64,000 bases of DNA from CAWHOW01 sp963831005 (lineage in GTDB: Bacteria; Bacteroidota; Bacteroidia; Bacteroidales; CG2-30-32-10). Below are positions 46,205 to 56,419 of this stretch, one piece after another (position 1 is the stretch's first letter; each line of letters begins with the position of its first letter). Under the pieces are notes generated by a model, which was not told the origin of the DNA, made no database searches, and saw nothing but the letters and a program-made list of their open reading frames with translations. The stretch spans positions 186,001-250,000 of the forward strand of contig CAWHOW010000026.1 in assembly GCA_963831005.1 (NCBI GenBank). Reading direction: 5' to 3'. A program made the position numbers and the translations under genes.

Positions 46205-47623
46205 CTAATTATCTTTAATACAGCGCACCGAAAACCCGTTTGAACCATTGTTGTAGTACTGGTACGACTGAGCATTGCCCGAGAGCAAGTTCCTGCCCCA
46301 CGCCTGCGTGGCACCGTCCTCCGTAGCCGACCAGAAGAAGGCGTGGGTGCCCAGACTGTAGGACGAGCCACCGTAGGAGATGCCCCCAGGCAACGCAGAA
46401 AAACCACTTTCGTTAGTACCATCCCAGCCCGTAGCTGATTTTAATTTATTTCCGGCAACAGCCTCCCCACCTAAATAGTTTTCTAATGTTGTCCACTCGT
46501 CATTGGTCGGTAAATGCCAGCCCGCAGGACATACAACTTTTGCTGTTTCCCAATTATAAAGGTAGCCGTATTTTGCTACATTGTTTTGGTCATTGTTGTA
46601 TGCCCAACAGCCACTACTTGCTTTATAGGCAAGGTTTTCTGCCATCCATGTTTGTGTGCCAATTTTTACTGTTTTGTAAGTTTTACCATCACGGGAATCG
46701 GTAAAAGTATTCGGAGACTTCTTCGAAACTTCTTTCTCATAATCTGCCTTTGTCTGTATAGATTTAATTTTAATATTAAAAACAAGATTAGTATTTGCAT
46801 TAACATATGCAGGGGGATTTTTCCATCCTATATTTTTAATATAGAAAGAATCTGCATTAACAATAAAGTATGCACTATCTCCTATAGCCATCATAGCAAG
46901 ACCTTCACTAATATCTCCTTTATAAAGAGGTTTTACCGTTGAAAGTTTAATGCCATCTTTATTTTTATTTTTAAATAAAAATGTATCCGCTCCTTCTATT
47001 TTATATGTCATATCAATTGTAAGCACATCACCTAATTCGGGTTTTTGCACATTATCATTCTTGATAAAAAACTTATATTTTAAACCAGTATTTGTTATTT
47101 GAAAAGCCAGCATACTTGCCAAATACTTGTCTATCTCGCTTAATTTGTAAGTAATCTGTGCAAAACTAGAACTCCTGCAATATGTTGGTAGTCCAAAGTC
47201 AACTTGAAATAAAATATTATCATTTTCTATAGAAATATTCAAATCATTCATTGTATAATCCGGTATATTGGTAATACCTTGGAAACAATTACCTGCATAT
47301 TGCGAATTTTTATTTTCATTAAAAATATTTTTAATTTTCGTGTTTATTTCTTTCATCAAGATAGTTACATTTTGATTGAATAAATCGGAATTCGATACTT
47401 TAACATAATTATTATTACTCTTATAAAAAACTTCTTGACTACAGTTAATTTGACCATTAAATGCGTAACAAGTAGATACAATTTTAATGTTTTTGTAAAT
47501 ACAAGTTTTGATAGTGCTCCCGTCGGCAGCATTTTGTGTTTCAGTGCAAGTTGCTTCGGTTTGTGCAAAAGCACTGCTCAAGCTGAAAAGTGTGAGCAGT
47601 AAAAGAAGAGTTAATTTTTTCAT
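46205..47623 (-). CDS. Exported FKBP-like plus FISUMP-domain protein
   Basis: 472 residues. Signal peptide MKKLTLLLLLTLFSLSSAFA. After an unknown N-terminal domain, residues about 185-305 resemble an FKBP-type prolyl isomerase (GLKYKFFIKNDN, LGDVLTIDMTYKIEG, GLAMMAIGDSAYFIV), although several active-site aromatics are not obvious. The FISUMP domain runs from about 308 to 472 (TFTDSRDGKTYKTVKIGTQT, CPAGWHLPTNDEW, FFWSATEDG, GFSVRCIKDN). Its variable end is GC-rich with many NNC codons, unlike the AT-rich rest of the gene. It follows three small genes on the same strand. Confidence 0.82.
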   Translation of the reverse strand: MKKLTLLLLLTLFSLSSAFAQTEATCTETQNAADGSTIKTCIYKNIKIVSTCYAFNGQINCSQEVFYKSNNNYVKVSNSDLFNQNVTILMKEINTKIKNIFNENKNSQYAGNCFQGITNIPDYTMNDLNISIENDNILFQVDFGLPTYCRSSSFAQITYKLSEIDKYLASMLAFQITNTGLKYKFFIKNDNVQKPELGDVLTIDMTYKIEGADTFLFKNKNKDGIKLSTVKPLYKGDISEGLAMMAIGDSAYFIVNADSFYIKNIGWKNPPAYVNANTNLVFNIKIKSIQTKADYEKEVSKKSPNTFTDSRDGKTYKTVKIGTQTWMAENLAYKASSGCWAYNNDQNNVAKYGYLYNWETAKVVCPAGWHLPTNDEWTTLENYLGGEAVAGNKLKSATGWDGTNESGFSALPGGISYGGSSYSLGTHAFFWSATEDGATQAWGRNLLSGNAQSYQYYNNGSNGFSVRCIKDN

Positions 47624-47949
47624 GATAGTTTTAATTTATTAATAATTTGATTAATTCTTTCTTTTCTTTTTTCAAATGTATTATCGTATTTATCATCATC
47701 AATAAAAAATATTGGTTCCCCATAACATTGTACAAGTACATAAAAACAAAATTGCTCTAATTCCTTTTCAATATTACTATTTAGCGATAAAGAAGTAATT
47801 TCTTTACAAGTAAAAGTGAATGTTGATTCTACTGGACTTTTAATATTAATAGCATTTGCATAAAATAAAATCTTTACTATTTTTTCGAAGATGTCATTAC
47901 TTATATCATCCTTATCTATTTTATCATAAGATAAAATATATTTTGCCAT
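47620..47949 (-). CDS. Small hypothetical protein
   Basis: 109 residues, not recognised; acidic and without a signal peptide (DKIDKDDISNDIFEKIVKIL, FCFYVLVQCYGEPIFF). It overlaps the start of the FKBP-FISUMP gene by four bases and lies three bases after the preceding small gene, so it is part of the same transcript. Confidence 0.65.
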   Translation of the reverse strand: MAKYILSYDKIDKDDISNDIFEKIVKILFYANAINIKSPVESTFTFTCKEITSLSLNSNIEKELEQFCFYVLVQCYGEPIFFIDDDKYDNTFEKRKERINQIINKLKLS

Positions 47950-47952
47950 AAT

Positions 47953-48153
47953 CTAATCCTCCTTTTCTGTATTATCAATTAATTTATTTAAAAATTTTGC
48001 ATATTCTTCAATCAAATATTTTGTTTTTATAACTTTTGATTTGTAATCAAGTTTTTTAAACTCTTTTTCATAATTTTCAAAGTACTTTCGAGTTAATTTT
48101 CCAATTTCTTTATTAGCAACTTCATTTAATTGCTTGTTATCATCTGTTTCCAT
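47953..48153 (-). CDS. Small hypothetical helical protein
   Basis: 66 residues, Lys- and Glu-rich and predicted helical (NKEIGKLTRKYFENYEKEFK). It is tightly spaced between two other small genes of the same strand. No family recognised. Confidence 0.6.
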   Translation of the reverse strand: METDDNKQLNEVANKEIGKLTRKYFENYEKEFKKLDYKSKVIKTKYLIEEYAKFLNKLIDNTEKED

Positions 48154-48157
48154 AATG

Positions 48158-48328
48158 TTATTTTTTAAATTTATTTATTGCTATGAAAATTTCATTAAAT
48201 GCATCATACCTTGCTTTTAGTAGAGGGGTCATATCTTCTTTTTTACAATTAGCTAAACACTCTTTCATTTTAGCTTCTAAAATTTTATTGATTTTTTGAA
48301 CATTTTTTTCTTCTTCGGTAGATTTCAT
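48158..48328 (-). CDS. Very small hypothetical protein
   Basis: 56 residues: it begins MKSTEEEKNVQKINKILEAK and ends IFIAINKFKK. ATG is at 48326-48328 and stop at 48158-48160, four bases before the next gene. It is charged and helical. The operon-like spacing with the 66- and 109-residue genes is the main reason to accept it. Confidence 0.5.
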   Translation of the reverse strand: MKSTEEEKNVQKINKILEAKMKECLANCKKEDMTPLLKARYDAFNEIFIAINKFKK

Positions 48329-48729
48329 AATTTTATTTTATTAATATTACCTACTCTATTAAAGCTTTTCGGCATCTGCTGATATTAACGTATATAAAAT
48401 AAAAAAGGGCGTGAACTTCCGCTTAGAATCAGCTATTGAAGGTACGACCAAGCACCCAGAAAGACTGAAAACAGCAAAGAAGAACACACCCATTCGGGTG
48501 CGTTCACTAAACTGTTTCTTCTTTCTTGATAAAATTGGTCGTTTTTCAATAGAGAAACGTTAGCAACGCAAATTTTTGTTACTTATACAAAGAACGTAAA
48601 CCGATTTTTATCGGGTTAATAATGGTATAAAAGTATAAAATAAAATTAAGAACGAAGAAATATTATTTAGGAAAAACAGCGTGTTTTTATAAGTTGTTAA
48701 ATATTTTTTTAAATAAATATTACCAAAGA
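48329..48729. other. Divergent intergenic region
   Basis: 400 bases between oppositely directed genes. It contains a short hairpin (cacccattcgggtg, about 48488-48501) and a GC-richer patch at about 48410-48520 that could be a leader or small RNA. No ORF is accepted. Confidence 0.4.
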
Positions 48730-48761
48730 GTTGTTTATTTCAAAATTAAATATTACTTTTG
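48730..48761 (+). promoter_or_regulatory. Promoter of the MerR-like gene
   Basis: GTTG at 48730-48733, 20 bases, TACTTTTG at 48754-48761. This is close to TTTG-N19-TAnnTTTG. The ATG is at 48780. Confidence 0.55.
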
Positions 48762-48779
48762 CGTAATATTTAAAAAATT

Positions 48780-49520
48780 ATGAAAGTAAAATATAAAAAC
48801 GAGGGAGAGCCAGAAAAAGAAATTGAAATTGATACCGCCAAAGCATTTTCCCCAACCGATAATAATATCGGAAATGATTCGCTAGAGAGCTTAATGGAAT
48901 TAGATTTGAAATTATTTCACCAACGTATTTATTTTATTGGGGCAGAAAAGGAAATGACATCAAAGAATTTGATGGATTGGAAAAAGAGTGGATTATTGCC
49001 AACTTTTGCAGTTGCGGAGGAGCAAAAATGGAGGCGGTTTAATTTTTTAGAGGTTCTCTGGCTGCTAACCATAAAAGAGTTAAAGAAATTTGGAGTGCCT
49101 AATACAATTATTAAAAAAGTTAGAGATGAACTTATTTTTTCAGAGAAAAAGTACTTAAAGGCAAAGGAACAATATAGTGTAAACAATTGTTTAGAGGATG
49201 AGTATTTTAAGAAATTACCTGAAAAAGATGTAGCCGATTTTTCGGAGACAGTTGCTTACCACAGCGCATCAAGTGATTTTAATAATGTAGTAACCGAAAT
49301 TATTGCATCAAAGATAAACTCCCGAATAATAATTTTTGAAAATGGGGATTGCTACTATTATCGTGGAAGTATGGATTATCTTGAAAACAAGAAACTATTT
49401 GATGATGCAGAAAATGAAGACATAAAGACATGTTCGATTGAGAGAATGGAGTTAGAGAGCCACATATCTGTTTCACTCACTAAAATTATATGTAATCAAT
49501 TGTTACAGGAAGAAAAGTAA
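48780..49520 (+). CDS. MerR-like helix-turn-helix protein
   Basis: 246 residues. The segment EMTSKNLMDWKKSGLLPTFA and KWRRFNFLEVLWLLTIKELK matches the winged-helix start of MerR-type regulators (residues about 58-105), with FGVPNTIIKKVRDEL after it. The 55-residue leader and the C-terminal half are not recognised. It is first in a run with two small genes and the serine recombinase, so it may control excision or gene expression of the island. Confidence 0.7.
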   Translation: MKVKYKNEGEPEKEIEIDTAKAFSPTDNNIGNDSLESLMELDLKLFHQRIYFIGAEKEMTSKNLMDWKKSGLLPTFAVAEEQKWRRFNFLEVLWLLTIKELKKFGVPNTIIKKVRDELIFSEKKYLKAKEQYSVNNCLEDEYFKKLPEKDVADFSETVAYHSASSDFNNVVTEIIASKINSRIIIFENGDCYYYRGSMDYLENKKLFDDAENEDIKTCSIERMELESHISVSLTKIICNQLLQEEK

Positions 49521-49545
49521 TATTGATATTGCTTTAAAAAATCAC

Positions 49546-49782
49546 ATGACACCTGCTGAAATTGACTTACTGAATGATATTAAAAAAGACAACGTTACCG
49601 AAATAAAAGTGAGATTAAAGAATAAAAAAATTGAACTGATAGAGATAAAAGAGGAATTAAAACTTCATGCAGAAGCTAGAATCTGTGAACTTATACTAAC
49701 AGGGGGCTATCAGGATTTTCAGTTTAAAACAAGAAGAGGAAATATTGTTTCATTCCAGAGAACGACAAAATATTTAAAGTAA
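49546..49782 (+). CDS. Small hypothetical protein of the recombinase operon
   Basis: 78 residues, charged (KKDNVTEIKVRLKNKKIELI, ending FKTRRGNIVSFQRTTKYLK). It is not recognised. It lies 25 bases after the MerR-like gene in the same direction. Confidence 0.55.
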   Translation: MTPAEIDLLNDIKKDNVTEIKVRLKNKKIELIEIKEELKLHAEARICELILTGGYQDFQFKTRRGNIVSFQRTTKYLK

Positions 49783-49874
49783 TACAAAAAATAACGTACC
49801 AAATACCATGGATGAAGTGAACACCCGAATGCTTACAGAAAAAACCTGGAGCAAACACATTCGAAGAATGAGAA

Positions 49875-50057
49875 ATGTGTACAAAAGAAGAAAGTCCTTC
49901 CTTTTCAGGGAAAAGGCTTACGGTTTCAAAACTTAAAAAATATAAAGGATTTGAACAAATAGGAGAAGAAGAAGCTACAAAAATTATTGAGGGACTATAT
50001 CAATTATCATTATTAACCTATGCTATTTATCAAAATAATAGCAATAAAGAAAGATAA
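49875..50057 (+). CDS. Small protein upstream of the serine recombinase
   Basis: 60 residues. SFSGKRLTVSKLKKYKGFEQ and IGEEEATKIIEGLYQLSLLT look like the short conserved proteins that often precede bacteroidete serine recombinases. It ends two bases before the recombinase ATG. The role is unknown; it may be a recombination directionality or regulatory factor (inference). Confidence 0.6.
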   Translation: MCTKEESPSFSGKRLTVSKLKKYKGFEQIGEEEATKIIEGLYQLSLLTYAIYQNNSNKER

Positions 50058-50059
50058 CA

Positions 50060-51738
<1,679 letters not shown>

Positions 51739-51853
51739 GTTTATGTGCTGCAAAGGTAAATATTTTTATTCATATTTTATAATTTTTTTAATATGACAGC
51801 CTTTTCCTTATAACTATTTAGTATTTCCTGCGTATAAATTACAAAAAACCTTT

Positions 51854-52048
51854 ATGAAGACATTACAAAACAACATGATAAAGCTCTCCGAAAAACTATT
51901 CGGAATTATTTTTACTATGCTGACTCCTCTTGAAAAACAGGATATGTATTTGAACAAAGTCTTTATAAGAGATAATTTAAATCAGAAGAAAGTACTGGGC
52001 GAGATCTATTCCAATCCTCTTCTAACATCTGTTAAAAGAAAACTATAA
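51854..52048 (+). CDS. Small hypothetical protein
   Basis: 64 residues (MKTLQNNMIKLSEKLFGIIF, ending SNPLLTSVKRKL). Unrecognised. It is followed by a short inverted repeat (aacccgcatgcatagcgggttttttattg, 52071-52099) that is a good terminator, which supports a real transcript. Confidence 0.5.
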   Translation: MKTLQNNMIKLSEKLFGIIFTMLTPLEKQDMYLNKVFIRDNLNQKKVLGEIYSNPLLTSVKRKL

Positions 52049-52070
52049 TTAATAGTATAACTATATTTGC

Positions 52071-52097
52071 AAACCCGCATGCATAGCGGGTTTTTTA
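52071..52097 (+). terminator. Terminator after the small gene
   Basis: aacccgcatgcatagcgggtt followed by T-rich sequence. The arms are AACCCGC/GCGGGTT. Confidence 0.8.
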
Positions 52098-52118
52098 TTG
52101 TAACATAAATAAACAAAC

Positions 52119-52637
52119 ATGACAATCCTAAAGACTGATAAATTCATTCTTCGTCCTTGGCAATACAGCGATATTGACAGCTTACTGAAATATGCCAATA
52201 ATAAAAAGGTAGCAGATAACCTTACCGACGCCTTTCCGCATCCATACATAAAAAAGGATGCTGAATCTTTTTTAGAAAGATTCATGCATGATGCTCCCCT
52301 CAGGGCTTTTGCAATAGAAATAAATAAGGAAGCCTGCGGAGCTATCAGTGTTTTTCCTCAAACAGATATTCACAGGAAAAACGCTGAGATGGGTTACTGG
52401 CTTGCAGAACCTTATTGGGGAAAAGGCATCATTACCGAAGCGATTAAACTTATGATAGTATATGGCTTCAACACATTTGACATAATCAGGATATTTGCCC
52501 GGCCTTTTTCTACAAATACCGCTTCACAACGCGTTCTTGAAAAAGCCGGAATGGTACTGGAAGCCAGGTTTGAAAAAACAGTCATCAAAAATGGTGTATT
52601 TCTTGATGAATTGATATACGCTATTCGCAACAAATAA
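52119..52637 (+). CDS. GNAT acetyltransferase, RimJ/RimL-like
   Basis: 172 residues. TDKFILRPWQYSDIDSLLKY at the start, MGYWLAEPYWGKGIITEAIK (acetyl-CoA-binding segment, about 86-105), IIRIFARPFSTNTASQRVLE and KAGM are typical of ribosomal-protein or amino-acid N-acetyltransferases of the RimJ/RimL type. The acceptor cannot be told. It is a stand-alone gene. Confidence 0.92.
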   Translation: MTILKTDKFILRPWQYSDIDSLLKYANNKKVADNLTDAFPHPYIKKDAESFLERFMHDAPLRAFAIEINKEACGAISVFPQTDIHRKNAEMGYWLAEPYWGKGIITEAIKLMIVYGFNTFDIIRIFARPFSTNTASQRVLEKAGMVLEARFEKTVIKNGVFLDELIYAIRNK

Positions 52638-52669
52638 TTGACTAAGCAGCTAAGATTGTCGTAACTTTG
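52637..52669 (+). promoter_or_regulatory. Promoter of the PAS-cyclase gene
   Basis: ATTG at 52637-52640 and TAACTTTG at 52662-52669, 21 bases apart. The ATG at 52709 has a ggtaaaag ribosome-binding-like run before it. Confidence 0.5.
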
Positions 52670-52708
52670 CATATCTGTAACAATTTACCAAAATAAAAAG
52701 GTAAAAGA

Positions 52709-53761
52709 ATGAATGAACTTCTGCATAAAATCATTTCTGATCCTGATATTAGTGTATTATTGAACGCAATATATGACGGAGTGTATATTGTGAACAAGAA
52801 CAGGGAAATATTATTCTGGAACGATAGCGCCGAGAGAATAACAGGGCACAAAAGAGCTGAAGTGCTGATGCATTGTTGCGCCGATGATATACTTAACCAT
52901 ATTGACGAAGACGGCAACTCCCTTTGTCTTAATATGTGTCCTTTGACAAAATCAATGTTGATGGATAAAACCATAGAAGCAAAAGTTTACCCTCTTCATA
53001 ATGATAAATCACGATTTCCTGTACTTACCCGTGTTAGTCCGATAAAAGACAGGACAGGAGAAATAGTTGGAGCTATTGAAGTTTTCAGGGATATTACCAA
53101 AGACGAAGACCTTCGGATCTTACAGGAAAAATTCAATCAATTGATTAAAAAATATGTTTCCAATACAACCTATAAGGAAGTTGAGAAGAGGGCGATTTCA
53201 GGGCAAAAGAATACAACGTCCATGAAGGACCTTACAATTTTATATGTTGATGTTGCAGGTTTTACCCAGTTTGCCGAACGTAACGAATTGGTTGAAATTA
53301 CAAAATTGTTGAATGAGGTGTTCTGCTTATGTGAAGTTATTACCAAAGAGTTTCACGGCGATATTGATAAATTCATGGGCGATTCAATTATGGCAACCTT
53401 TGTTGATGCTAACGATGCCGTGGGAGCTGCTGAAAAAATAATCAAAGAACTTTCTGACTTAAATGATAAAAAGATAAAAGCAGGAAAAGAACCGGTCGGT
53501 TTGCATATCGGTATAAACAGCGGCATGGTGATACAGGCGGAAATAGGCACTTCCGAAAGAAAAGACCTGACCGTTCTGGGCGACCCGGTTAATATTGCAG
53601 CACATATACAGAGAATGTCGTGTGTAAATATAATTTATATATCCGAATCCACATACTCCCGGCTAAAGAACCATGGAAACTATGTTTTCCACGAAAAGAT
53701 TTTGCCTAAAGGCAAAACAGAACCCATAGCGGTTTACAAATCTACCGACAGAGTTATCTAG
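52709..53761 (+). CDS. PAS-domain class III nucleotide cyclase
   Basis: 350 residues. The PAS domain covers about 12-135 (LLNAIYDGVYIVNKNREILF, WNDSAERITGHKRAEV). The class III cyclase domain runs from about 172 to 345: metal Asp in YVDVAGFTQFAE, second Asp and base-selecting Lys in DIDKFMGDSIM, and LTVLGDPVNIAAHIQ. The Asn is kept (VNIAA), but the transition-state Arg four residues on is His (AAHIQ instead of AARLE). No membrane segment, so it is a cytosolic sensor. Activity may be weak or changed; cAMP is the likely product if active. Confidence 0.85.
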   Translation: MNELLHKIISDPDISVLLNAIYDGVYIVNKNREILFWNDSAERITGHKRAEVLMHCCADDILNHIDEDGNSLCLNMCPLTKSMLMDKTIEAKVYPLHNDKSRFPVLTRVSPIKDRTGEIVGAIEVFRDITKDEDLRILQEKFNQLIKKYVSNTTYKEVEKRAISGQKNTTSMKDLTILYVDVAGFTQFAERNELVEITKLLNEVFCLCEVITKEFHGDIDKFMGDSIMATFVDANDAVGAAEKIIKELSDLNDKKIKAGKEPVGLHIGINSGMVIQAEIGTSERKDLTVLGDPVNIAAHIQRMSCVNIIYISESTYSRLKNHGNYVFHEKILPKGKTEPIAVYKSTDRVI

Positions 53762-53920
53762 CTTTGATTTTATTTATTTGAACACATTGTGCTGAATATT
53801 ATCTGCATTTTGATAAAATTTCCAAACACAATCGCTCGAGAAAAAATTATATTGATTATTACTATTCAAATGTAAATTTTTCTACTTTTACCATATAATA
53901 AACACATAAAATATATTAAT

Positions 53921-55834
53921 ATGGACAAACTAAAACTAACTATCGTTGGAATGGTATGCGTTATGGTGATTATGTCATCATGCCATCCTCCAAAAGAAAA
54001 AACAGCAAAACTCATTCCTTTAAAGGATTTCTTCAGGAATCCCGAAAAATCGGGCTATCAGATCTCACCTGATGGCAAGTATTATTCTTATATGGCTCCT
54101 TATGAAAAACGCATGAATGTTTTTGTTCAGGAGATGGGTAAGAAGGACGCTATTCGCCTTACAAGTGAAAAGGACAGGGATATTTCCACATATTTCTGGA
54201 AAAACAGCAATCGTATTTTATATCTGAAAGATAACGGAGGCGATGAAAACTTTAAATTGTACGGTGTTAACGTTGACGGAAGCAATCTGAAATGCTATAC
54301 TGATTTTGATAAAGTAAGAACCCAGTTGATTGATGATTTGGAAGACATCCCTGCTGAAGTTATTATAGGTCTTAACAAGCGCGACCCGCAGGTTTTCGAT
54401 GCTTACAGGCTTAACATTGAAACAGGCGAGATGAAAATGATAGCTGAAAACCCGGGAAACATTTCAGGCTGGATGACTGACCATGACGGCAAATTAAGAG
54501 TGGCAACAGCTACCGATGGTGTAAACACAAGTATATTGTACCGCGAAACAGAAAACGACAAATTTAAAGTAGTGCTGACCACCAATTTTAAAGAAAGTGT
54601 AAACCCTGTTTTCTTCACATTCGACAATAAAAATGTGTATGCAGTTTCAAATTTAGGAAGAGATAAAAGCGCTATAGTTGAGTTTGATATTGCAAAAGGA
54701 AAAGAGATAAAGGAAATTTATAAAAATGCTGATTATGATGTTTCCGACGTATCGTATTCAAGATTAAGAAAAGTGTTGACTTCTGCTTCTTATGTTTCGT
54801 GGAAGACCGAAAATTATTTCTTTGATGATGAAACAAAAAAAATGAATGACCGCTTTACGAAAGAATTCGGGAACAAAGAAATCTTTATTACCGGCAATAC
54901 CAAGGCTGAAGATAAATTCATCGTACGTACAGTAAGCGACCGCTCCAAAGGCACGTATTATATCTATGACAAGAAAACCGATAAGCTTGATTCTATCCAT
55001 ACTGTAGCTCCCTGGTTAGACGAAAACGAGCTTGCCGAAATGAAACCCATAGAATATAAATCACGCGACGGGCTTACTATTCACGGTTACCTTACACTGC
55101 CCAAAGGCAAGGAAGCAAAGAATCTTCCTGTTGTGATCAACCCTCATGGCGGTCCATGGTACAGGGATCAGTGGGTTTTTAATTCGGAAGTGCAATTCCT
55201 TGCAAACAGGGGTTATGCTGTGCTGCAAATGAATTTCAGGGGTTCCACCGGCTATGGCAGGAAATTCTGGGAATGCTCGTTCAAGCAATGGGGACTTACC
55301 ATGCAGGACGATATTTCTGATGGCGTGAAATGGCTGATCGACCAGGGTATTGCAGATCCAAAAAGAGTTGCTATTTATGGAGGCAGCTATGGTGGTTATG
55401 CAACACTTGCAGGAATGACATTCTCTCCCGAACTGTATGCCTGCGCTATTGATTATTGCGGTGTTTCCAACCTGTTCACCTTTATGAAGACCATTCCTCC
55501 ATATTGGAAACCTATGCTTGACATGTTCCACGAAATGGTAGGCGATCCGAAGAAAGACAGTTTATTGCTTCGCAAATCTTCGCCTGTTTTTCATGCAGAT
55601 AATATCAAAGCTCCTTTGTTTGTGGCACAGGGCGCCAACGACCCGAGGGTGAATAAAGCCGAAGCCGACCAGATGGTATCGGCTTTGAAAAAACGCGGCA
55701 TTGATGTGGAATATATGGTGAAAGACAATGAAGGGCACGGCTTCCATAACGAAGAGAACAGGTTCGATTTTTATGCTGCCATGGAAAAATTCCTTGCCAA
55801 ACATATAGGGGATGTCCTTGATAAGAAAGAATAA
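53921..55834 (+). CDS. S9-family prolyl oligopeptidase-like lipoprotein
   Basis: 637 residues. The lipobox MVIMSSCHPP places it on a membrane, facing the periplasm. The N-terminal propeller (about 30-365) contains YQISPDGKYYSYMAPYEKRM. The C-terminal alpha/beta-hydrolase (about 370-635) has the nucleophile Ser in YGGSYGGYATL, Asp in GANDPRV and His in NEGHGFHNEE, in the right order. It is predicted to cleave short peptides. A strong terminator follows. Confidence 0.94.
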   Translation: MDKLKLTIVGMVCVMVIMSSCHPPKEKTAKLIPLKDFFRNPEKSGYQISPDGKYYSYMAPYEKRMNVFVQEMGKKDAIRLTSEKDRDISTYFWKNSNRILYLKDNGGDENFKLYGVNVDGSNLKCYTDFDKVRTQLIDDLEDIPAEVIIGLNKRDPQVFDAYRLNIETGEMKMIAENPGNISGWMTDHDGKLRVATATDGVNTSILYRETENDKFKVVLTTNFKESVNPVFFTFDNKNVYAVSNLGRDKSAIVEFDIAKGKEIKEIYKNADYDVSDVSYSRLRKVLTSASYVSWKTENYFFDDETKKMNDRFTKEFGNKEIFITGNTKAEDKFIVRTVSDRSKGTYYIYDKKTDKLDSIHTVAPWLDENELAEMKPIEYKSRDGLTIHGYLTLPKGKEAKNLPVVINPHGGPWYRDQWVFNSEVQFLANRGYAVLQMNFRGSTGYGRKFWECSFKQWGLTMQDDISDGVKWLIDQGIADPKRVAIYGGSYGGYATLAGMTFSPELYACAIDYCGVSNLFTFMKTIPPYWKPMLDMFHEMVGDPKKDSLLLRKSSPVFHADNIKAPLFVAQGANDPRVNKAEADQMVSALKKRGIDVEYMVKDNEGHGFHNEENRFDFYAAMEKFLAKHIGDVLDKKE

Positions 55835-55853
55835 ACTTTACTAACATAACGGA

Positions 55854-55886
55854 TTAAAAGAGGCTGTGAGAACAGCCTCTTTTTTT
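55854..55886 (+). terminator. Terminator of the S9 peptidase gene
   Basis: aaaagaggctgtgagaacag followed by cctctttttttattt. The arms AGAGGCTGT/ACAGCCTCT are perfect. Confidence 0.9.
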
Positions 55887-56223
55887 ATTTTTAAAAGGAG
55901 AAGCACACATATATATTATTTATCCAATTTGAATTATTACGGTATATATTTTAATATTTATTGGTTTTTTATTAAAATTATGTTAAATAACTTGACAAAA
56001 CCAGAATAATTTATTATATTTGTATCGAATGCAATAATTAAGTTATCAGGTTAAATACCAAATAAAGTACTAAATGAATTATTAACTAAATTCTCTCGAT
56101 GGACATCTTTACTTCTTGGCACAAAGTTGAAAATATTGAATCCTTTGTTGCTGTTAAAGCAGAAGTAAAATGTTTATTTATACCACACATACAGCAAGTA
56201 CAACAAAAAGTAAACACGACGTG
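55887..56223. other. AT-rich intergenic region, no gene seen
   Basis: About 335 bases. It contains a TATATTTG at about 56014-56021 that could serve a downstream transcript, but no ORF before the palindromic repeat. Confidence 0.4.
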
Positions 56224-56305
56224 CGTCATTGCGAGGAGGAACGACGAAGCAATCTTATTCAAATAGTTAGATTGCTTCTCCGCCAACTGGCGGATCGCAA
56301 TGACG
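56224..56305. repeat. Dispersed palindromic repeat, copy 4
   Basis: cgtcattgcgaggaggaacg...aagcaatcttattc and tagattgcttctcc...tcgcaatgacg face each other. It is the cleanest copy and lies between the S9 peptidase and an array-associated gene. Confidence 0.85.
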
Positions 56306-56419
56306 GTTCTGTAATCATCCTTAACATTCCATTGACCAAAGATCTTCCTTGCGGGATCCTGGCGAATGCTTTGCCGGGGCGGCGGGATGTAATTAATACC
56401 AAACTAAATTTTATTTATC

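Noticed and set aside
49809..49937. 42-residue ORF overlapping the 60-residue gene before the recombinase
   Set aside because: The other frame has the better family-like text (LTVSKLKKYKGFE) and ends two bases before the recombinase ATG.
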